Below, in pieces: positions 59,012 to 64,000 of a stretch of DNA of 64,000 nucleotides. The stretch lies in NCBI GenBank assembly GCA_038025085.1, contig CM076152.1, positions 37,265,501 to 37,329,500 on the forward strand. The letters run 5' to 3'. The notes beneath the pieces are model-generated. The model was not told the DNA's origin. It saw only the letters and a program-made list of their open reading frames with translations, and ran no database searches. The DNA is from Tetragonia tetragonoides (taxonomy: Eukaryota > Streptophyta > Magnoliopsida > Caryophyllales > Aizoaceae). Position 1 is the first letter of the stretch; every line of letters starts with the position of its first letter. The translations under genes and the position numbers were made by a program.

Positions 59012-60967
59012 CAGTACTCCGCACGACGTTACTCGATGAGGATGAGGTACGACCACGCCCGTGGCTCGAACTGGATGACCTAGGGCGACCACAACCCCTC
59101 TGGGAGTACTCCCATGAACTAGGATCACGTCTGGTAGAGGAACTCCCTCACGGTCGACCCCTGACTGTCGTGTTCGCTTCCGGCTCGACGTAACTCGCTT
59201 CCTCAGGATGAAGCTGCTCATTCATAAGGACAGATATGTTGCGCACAACTGCCGGGTCGCTTGATTTAACCTCGTCGACGAGAGAGTGAAAGTATCGATG
59301 GTCCTCAGATGGATGCTCAGTCATGTCAAGCGTATCTATCTCCACTGCATCACTAATAACGAGTGTTCGCCAAAATTTGTGGACACTATTCAAGCTAAGT
59401 GGCGTGCCCGTATCCGTGGCCGTTTTCAACTCACACGCACACGGGATCTGATGAGTGGATCTCAATACACAACCGCAACGATCAAATACTTGGTGACTCA
59501 ATTCTCTCATCCTGTTCAGCTCAGCCCATAATATTTCTAAGCAGTAATGGGAAACATACCCGGTCAGATAGTTGAATGGGAAACCCGAGTACATCACACT
59601 TCTTCGTCTTCTGCACTCTTCAAGTGTGTACTTGATCTCAGTTATTTGTGACTCGATTGACTTGTTGACCTTGTTCCAAACATTGTCCAAAGCTCCAGTT
59701 GAGGAGTTCAACCACTGTTTTAGCGCGGCATGTGCACTCTCCACCCTGCAAGTCGTAGTGTTGCCAAGGTGTAGCACCTTATTCGTCCACGCAGCTACAA
59801 ACATCTCTTTATATCTCAACCAGGTCTCCTCTACATAGGATATCACGTGAGGGTAATTCTTCCCACTATCCTTCATCAAACGCACTGCTCTATCGTACTC
59901 AGCTTCTGTGGAAGCTTCCATGATGCATTTCCACCTCCCGTTCTTGAACCTCTGCGCGCCGCGCTTATCTTTTCCACAAAGTCTGTACACTTTGTCTTCT
60001 ACGACTTTGTTAATGTGCCATGTACAGAGCAAATGGGCACTCTCGGGAAATATCTCTCTAATAGGTCTCATCAACCCTAGCTCACGATCGGTCAAAATTG
60101 CTGTTGGGTGTACATCATTTCCAATAAGCATCCTCAACTTATGTAAGACCCACGCATAGCTTACCTCAGTCTCATCCTTCATAATGGCATAAGCTATGAG
60201 GAAGTTCTTATTGCTTGGAGTCATCCCCACTATCTCATGAAACGACATCTTATACTTGTTTGTTTTGTATGTGGAATCTAAGCCAATCAACCAAGGAAAA
60301 GACCGAAGTAACTGAATTGATGTAGGGTGTGCCATGAACACGTGAGTTACCTCATTAGTAGCTCGGTCGGCTCTTGTCCAATGTACGTACTTATTCTCCA
60401 CAGCTAAATGATGAAACTGACCAATGACATCTCTCTCTTCAAAATCAAGTTTCCTTATACGATCTCTGTGGTTGTACACATGCCGTCTAGTTGCATTGTC
60501 CTCGGGAAATTTTTCCTTAATAGCCGCCAAGATAGCACATGGCTTTGTTTGTGCCGAAGTCATGTCACGAACGAGTTTCTTTGACCCAGGACTAAGACCA
60601 CTCATCTGACGATATCCCTCAGGAAACACAGCAAAGTCATGGTTGTGCGTACCCCTAATCCCAGGCATGTGACAATCATCCAACTACTGGACCCATACAC
60701 TTGCTGAGCTCTTAACTGGAACGTACATTTACAAGCCTTTGTTTTCGATTTCTTCCGAGCAGCAGTATCTAAGTCTCTTAATTCCCCTCTGTAGCGTTCA
60801 CCTCGATTGCATCTTAACAATTTTACGCTTCCATTCTTCTTGTGTGACGAAATTATCAACTCAAACCCGATAGTAAGGGCAATTTGTTTTTCCCAATTAA
60901 TTGCATCTGTATCACTATCAAATAACTCATGTGACGAAATGCGTACTGTAATCAACACCATCACCAC
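59012..60967 (-). pseudogene. MULE transposase (DDE, SWIM zinc finger), broken
   Basis: The 5' part (60967 to about 60660) encodes an N-terminal region rich in Lys/Cys (KTKACKCTFQLRAQQV), a FAR1/WRKY-like zinc-finger relic. Near 60660 the frame shifts by one base, and the rest continues from ATRGTHNHDF-like sequence (seen as GIRGTHNHDFAVFPEG). The second frame holds the MULE catalytic core: D in LIGLDSTYKTNK, D in AILTDREL, the C-x2-H motif LLCTWH, E in TCRVESAHAALK. It then has a SWIM finger (CGC..THQIPCAC). At 59148 an in-frame TGA stops translation, yet the same frame continues GSSSTRRDPSSWEY.. as a Ser/Arg/Gly linker to the donor at 59012. The TGA would be a CGA one transition earlier. 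With both breaks the transposase is probably dead. Confidence 0.85.
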
Positions 60968-61079
60968 CGAACCGCTCCAAAGGAACCTAACGAAAACAAC
61001 GAAAACAATGTTAGCTTAAACTTAAATTCAAACGTCTATCAAAACCGACTGAACTAAGGGACAGACGTCTGAAATTTAC

Positions 61080-61285
61080 GCGTGGCCCATGGAATAGGCG
61101 GAAATCACGGACGCCTCGGCCATGGTTGAGGCGTAAATCTCAGACGCCTGAACCATGGTCAAGGCGTCCGTGATTGACGCCTAAACCATGGTACAGGCGT
61201 CCGTAATTTACGGCCTGTCCATGGTCTAGGCGGAAATTTCAGACGTCTGGACCATGGATTGGTCGTAAAACACGGACGCCCGTGC
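61080..61285. repeat. right subterminal array: six 33-bp units with CCATGG-centred palindromes
   Basis: CCATGG occurs at 61087, 61120, 61153, 61186, 61219 and 61252, exactly 33 bp apart each time. Around it the arms follow GACGCCT-NNN-CCATGG-NNN-AGGCGTC, different from the CTCACC arms of the left array. It lies about 290 bp from the right end and upstream of the transposase gene, in its promoter or leader region. Confidence 0.92.
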
Positions 61286-61479
61286 AAAAAAAATGCGCAA
61301 AAAAAAAATTTACCTCCGCCACCGTCGACGACACTTCCTGGTCGCCGGCAGACATCCGCGGCCGTTGCTTGAGTGAATGTTAATGAAGGTGGTATGAGAG
61401 TGGGTGGTAGAGTGGGTGGTAGGGAGGGAGAATTGGTGTGAGAGTTAGAGAGGGAGAGGATGAGTGAAAATTTGAAAAG

Positions 61480-61541
61480 GGCAAAATTGGAATTTCTAGG
61501 GGCGGTAGGTAGTAAATTAGGGGCGGTAAATAGTAACACCC
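61480..61541 (-). repeat. right terminal inverted repeat of the MULE
   Basis: Inverse partner of 55038-55098. Beyond it lies an eight-T run, the probable target duplication partner of the T-run before 55038. Confidence 0.88.
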
Positions 61542-61566
61542 TTTTTTTTCTTCTCTTTTTTTTATA

Positions 61567-61676
61567 CAAAAGGTCTTTTGTAAGGCCGCTTTAAGGTGAG
61601 ACCCCCCTATAGCTAAGCATGACGTTATACTTGTTAGAGAGGGCTCATTTTAAGGCCGCATCATACGAGTTTTTGT
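61567..61676. mobile_element. short hairpin MITE, GCCGCCTCATACGA family
   Basis: Ends CAAAAGGTCTTTTGTAAGGCC and GGCCGCATCATACGAGTTTTTG with the centre AGCATGACGTTATACTTG. It abuts the MULE. Confidence 0.55.
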
Positions 61677-62000
61677 GTTTTTTAAATTAACCCGAAAAAA
61701 ACATATGTAATTATGTACAATCAATAATATATAGGTCTCCCCCTCTCAAAAATGTAGTAATAATGTATAGGTTTGATTAAAAAAAAAATCATTTATAGGT
61801 AAAAACATTTTTCTGTGTATGGTGCAACAATGTGATTTTGGGCTCTTAAAAGAAATTTAGAGGCTTAAAGGTATGGATTACTTTCACAATTTAGTTGTTA
61901 CCTTAAGCATATATGGTAAGTTTCATAACTCAGCGTTTGTATGAAATATTTGCGCACATATTAATTGCATAAGGAGGGCTAATGCATGACCTAGTATATC

Positions 62001-62219
62001 ACGTTTTTTTTAGCAAGGAGGTGTGGTTGAGTGGTAGGGACTCATCCATCTTTAACCAAGGTCGAGGGTTCGAATCTCGCATTGGGCATGGAGCAGCTTT
62101 AAATTCCTTGACCAGCTGTCCATCCTTTGAGGTGCCTACAAGCCAGCGCGAGGGATAGTCACTGTGGTCGACGGTGGATACCCTTAGTCGTGAACCAAAA
62201 AAAAAAGCATATAACGTTT
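62001..62219 (+). mobile_element. tRNA-derived SINE, family A, plus-strand copy
   Basis: Head GGAGGTGTGGTTGAGTGGTA (A-box-like) and GAGGGTTCGAATCTC (B box), body with AGCCAGCGCGAGGGATAGTC and GTCGACGGTGGATACCC, then a ten-A tail. The flanks TATCACGTTT and TATAACGTTT are a 10-bp duplication with one mismatch. It matches the minus-strand copy at 26401-26630 throughout. Confidence 0.85.
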
Positions 62220-63198
62220 CAAATAAAAAGATCAAATTAACTAAACAAATAATATTACTTGGGGTGATTGTCAAATAAAAGTTAAAGAGATGTAAATGAG
62301 AGTTTAGAGAGAATAGGAAATTTGATTATTCTACCTTTTATTTTTGACGGTTTAATACTATGATGAAGGACGTTTATTCAACTACAAAATTTATTTGAAT
62401 ATGATATATAAGTCATCCCTCATTATTCTGCAACACATGTCAAATAAGGAAGTGAAAATAACTATATAAATCTACCATTCCTAAAGTAAATTCTCATGTC
62501 TACTTCTCTATTTTCAACATTTAAACTCCGAACCCACATAACATAGATGGTGAATAGTTTATTGTGAAATGAACTATGCATTTAGCACTAATTTTATCGA
62601 TTGATTATTTAACATTTTTGGTAATGAATCTAAACCTTCTTGGTTAAAACTTCAATACTATAATTTATAAAATCAAATGTTTATTTTAGAGAATAAATTG
62701 GTAAATTATTAGTAATGAATCTAAGTGTTTTGATTAGTGAATCTGAATACTCTGAGTAATGAATATGAATGTTATAATTTTAGAGCACTTGATGTATGCT
62801 TTCTAAAACACATATAAAAACAATTAAAAATTTAAAGACACAAAAAAAGTCCTACACACTCATATCCACCTAAATATTGGCATAAAAACAAAATCCACCC
62901 ATTATTCTTTTTTGAGGTGAAAATCCACCCAATAATTGGCACCCAAAAGATCCACCCATTTATGATTTTTTGAAACTCCTTGTATTTTGTGATAATATAT
63001 ACACCCCACAAAGTTTATATTACAAAATCCACTTACACACCAATTTGCGATTCTTATACTTATTAATTTCTCATATAGCATACGACACCAATATTATTTT
63101 CAGTACATGAATCTCAAAGATATATCCACTTTCGTGTCATCGTGTGCTAGTGCTTTGCTGCGGAAGGCCACACAAGGTCTACCGTCACCCAACTGCCC

Positions 63199-63244
<46 letters not shown>

Positions 63245-63548
63245 CTGATTTAACTTCCATCTTCCCTTCTCATGATGGAAACCTCCATCATCCTAAACCT
63301 CCATCATCCTCCAATTCCATATTGATGTACAACTGAAGAATTCAGGGTCTGCTCCTTAATATCTGGTAATTTCTTTCAAGATTGCATCTTTACCTTCAAG
63401 TTTGTTGGGTTATGGTTTCCGTGTACATGGGGAATTTAGGGATTTGTTTATAAGCTTGTTGATTGAATTCAATTTTCCCAAAATTTAGAGTTACCCAAGT
63501 TGTAAATTCAGCAAATAGTTGATACCCAGTTGGGAATTTTGGGGATTA
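62220..63548. other. spacer and leader of lycopene beta-cyclase
   Basis: No other gene. A CT microsatellite (63203-63239) lies 310 bp before the start codon. It is typical of plant 5' leaders and promoters. Confidence 0.5.
63203..63239. repeat. CT dinucleotide microsatellite
   Basis: About 18 CT units upstream of the lycopene cyclase start, probably in its promoter or 5' UTR. Confidence 0.9.
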
Positions 63549-64000
63549 ATGGGTACTTTGCTTAGGACTTATAACAAGTTTGAATTATGGAACCCTGTTA
63601 ATGGGTTTGCTGATAGAACAGCTCATTTTAGCTTTGCAAAGGGTCAGAAACATTATATTGGGTATGCTCCTAGAAATCCCCATAAGAAATGGTGCAAAGA
63701 TGGGGTTGTTAGAGCCAGTAGTAGTGCCCTTTTGGAGTTGGTCCCAGAGACTAAGAAGGAAAACCTTGAATTTGAGCTGCCCTTATATGACTCTTCAAAG
63801 GGCATGGTTGTTGATCTTGCTGTTGTTGGGGGTGGTCCAGCTGGGCTTGCTGTTGCACAGCAAGTTTCTCAGGCTGGTCTCTCTGTTTGCTCAATTGATC
63901 CCTCCCCTAAATTGATCTGGCCTAACAATTATGGTGTTTGGGTAGATGAATTTGAAGCCATGGATTTGCTTGACTGCCTTGACAGTACTTGGTCTGGGGC
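63549..64000 (+). CDS. LCYB: lycopene beta-cyclase, 5' part
   Basis: The frame opens at ATG 63549 (MGTLLRTYNKFELWNPVNGF) and stays open to the window end. It gives 150 residues of a protein of about 500, so the gene is cut by the window edge. Residues 1 to about 85 look like a plastid transit peptide and variable region, ending in SSSALLELVPETKKENLEFELPLYD, which matches plant LCYB. VDLAVVGGGPAGLAVAQQVSQAGL is the N-terminal dinucleotide-binding Rossmann motif, followed by PNNYGVWVDEFEAMDLLDC. The enzyme acts in plastids, cyclising both ends of lycopene to give beta-carotene. The capsanthin/capsorubin synthase and neoxanthin synthase relatives share this fold, but the N-terminal block favours LCYB. 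Plant LCYB coding regions usually lack introns, consistent here. Confidence 0.94.
   Translation, partial: MGTLLRTYNKFELWNPVNGFADRTAHFSFAKGQKHYIGYAPRNPHKKWCKDGVVRASSSALLELVPETKKENLEFELPLYDSSKGMVVDLAVVGGGPAGLAVAQQVSQAGLSVCSIDPSPKLIWPNNYGVWVDEFEAMDLLDCLDSTWSG

Larger units (their letters stand above)
55038..61541. mobile_element. MULE (Mutator-like element) with PMD, transposase and OTU genes
   Basis: The ends are inverted repeats of about 60 bp: the left reads CTAAATACCGCCCCAAATTACT and the right, from the other strand, CTATTTACCGCCCCTAATTTAC; both continue with CTACCTACCGCCCCTA and AAATTCC..TTTTGCCC. Both ends abut T-runs (13 and 8 T), consistent with an 8-9 bp target duplication in poly-T that cannot be proven. 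Inside: a CACCAC-rich leader, a plus-strand PMD gene (55339-58055), a convergent minus-strand gene for a MULE transposase spliced to an OTU protease exon (58295-60967), and a 33-bp palindrome array just inside each end. The whole element is about 6.5 kb. Confidence 0.88.

Noticed and set aside
63580..63915. 111-codon plus-strand ORF at the window end
   Set aside because: It is an out-of-frame shadow of lycopene beta-cyclase, whose true frame starts at 63549.

Overview
The window is nuclear DNA from a flowering plant, almost certainly a eudicot. It is AT-rich, its genes have canonical GT-AG introns, and it carries typical plant genes (BLADE-ON-PETIOLE, plant L-galactono-1,4-lactone dehydrogenase, lycopene beta-cyclase). 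It also holds many plant transposons: Athila-like LTR element, OTU-carrying MULE, Helitron, Tourist, Stowaway and hAT MITEs, and tRNA-derived SINEs. The abundant GAACTGAACTGAA-type MITEs made me think of Caryophyllales, but that is a weak impression and no species is claimed.

Layout. 1-5187: decayed repeats, two adjacent Tourist-like MITEs and a short tandem array of a 314-bp satellite. 5188-10128: one LTR retrotransposon with a perfect 5-bp target duplication (AGGAT), a frameshifted gag, no pol and a left LTR cut short by deletion. 10129-20800: gene-free, with a Helitron-like relic, a GC-rich hairpin and G-quadruplex island (about 14.37-15.09 kb), a minisatellite and MITEs. 20801-23658: a two-exon BOP/NPR-type BTB-ankyrin gene. 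23659-37959: gene-free, with a Helitron end, SINEs, a hAT MITE with perfect 8-bp duplications, a Stowaway MITE and other repeats. 37960-39521: a three-exon gene for a 68-residue cysteine-rich transmembrane (CYSTM) protein, flanked by two 573-bp direct repeats about 98% identical. 42336-45221: a thioredoxin-like 3-3 gene with a complete 1.25-kb Helitron in its second intron. 46112-50852 (minus): GLDH, the last enzyme of vitamin C synthesis, whose final intron has an AT where the conserved acceptor AG should be. 51906-54844 (minus): a SEC14/GDAP2-like CRAL-TRIO protein. About 55038-61541: a complete 6.5-kb Mutator-like element (MULE). 63549 to the window end: the 5' part of lycopene beta-cyclase.

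The most unusual object is the MULE. Between recognisable terminal inverted repeats it has, on the plus strand, a four-exon open gene for a plant mobile domain (PMD) protein. Convergent to it on the minus strand is a transposase gene (DDE/MULE, SWIM zinc finger) spliced to an OTU cysteine-protease exon. The transposase is broken by a frameshift and by an in-frame TGA that looks like a decayed CpG; the PMD gene is not broken. Just inside each end lies an array of exactly six near-palindromes centred on CCATGG and spaced exactly 33 bp apart. The two arrays share core, spacing and copy number but have different palindrome arms. They look like transposase or chromatin-protein binding arrays.

Gene models were assembled by eye from splice consensus, reading phase and remembered family conservation. 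No alignment, RNA or database evidence was available.
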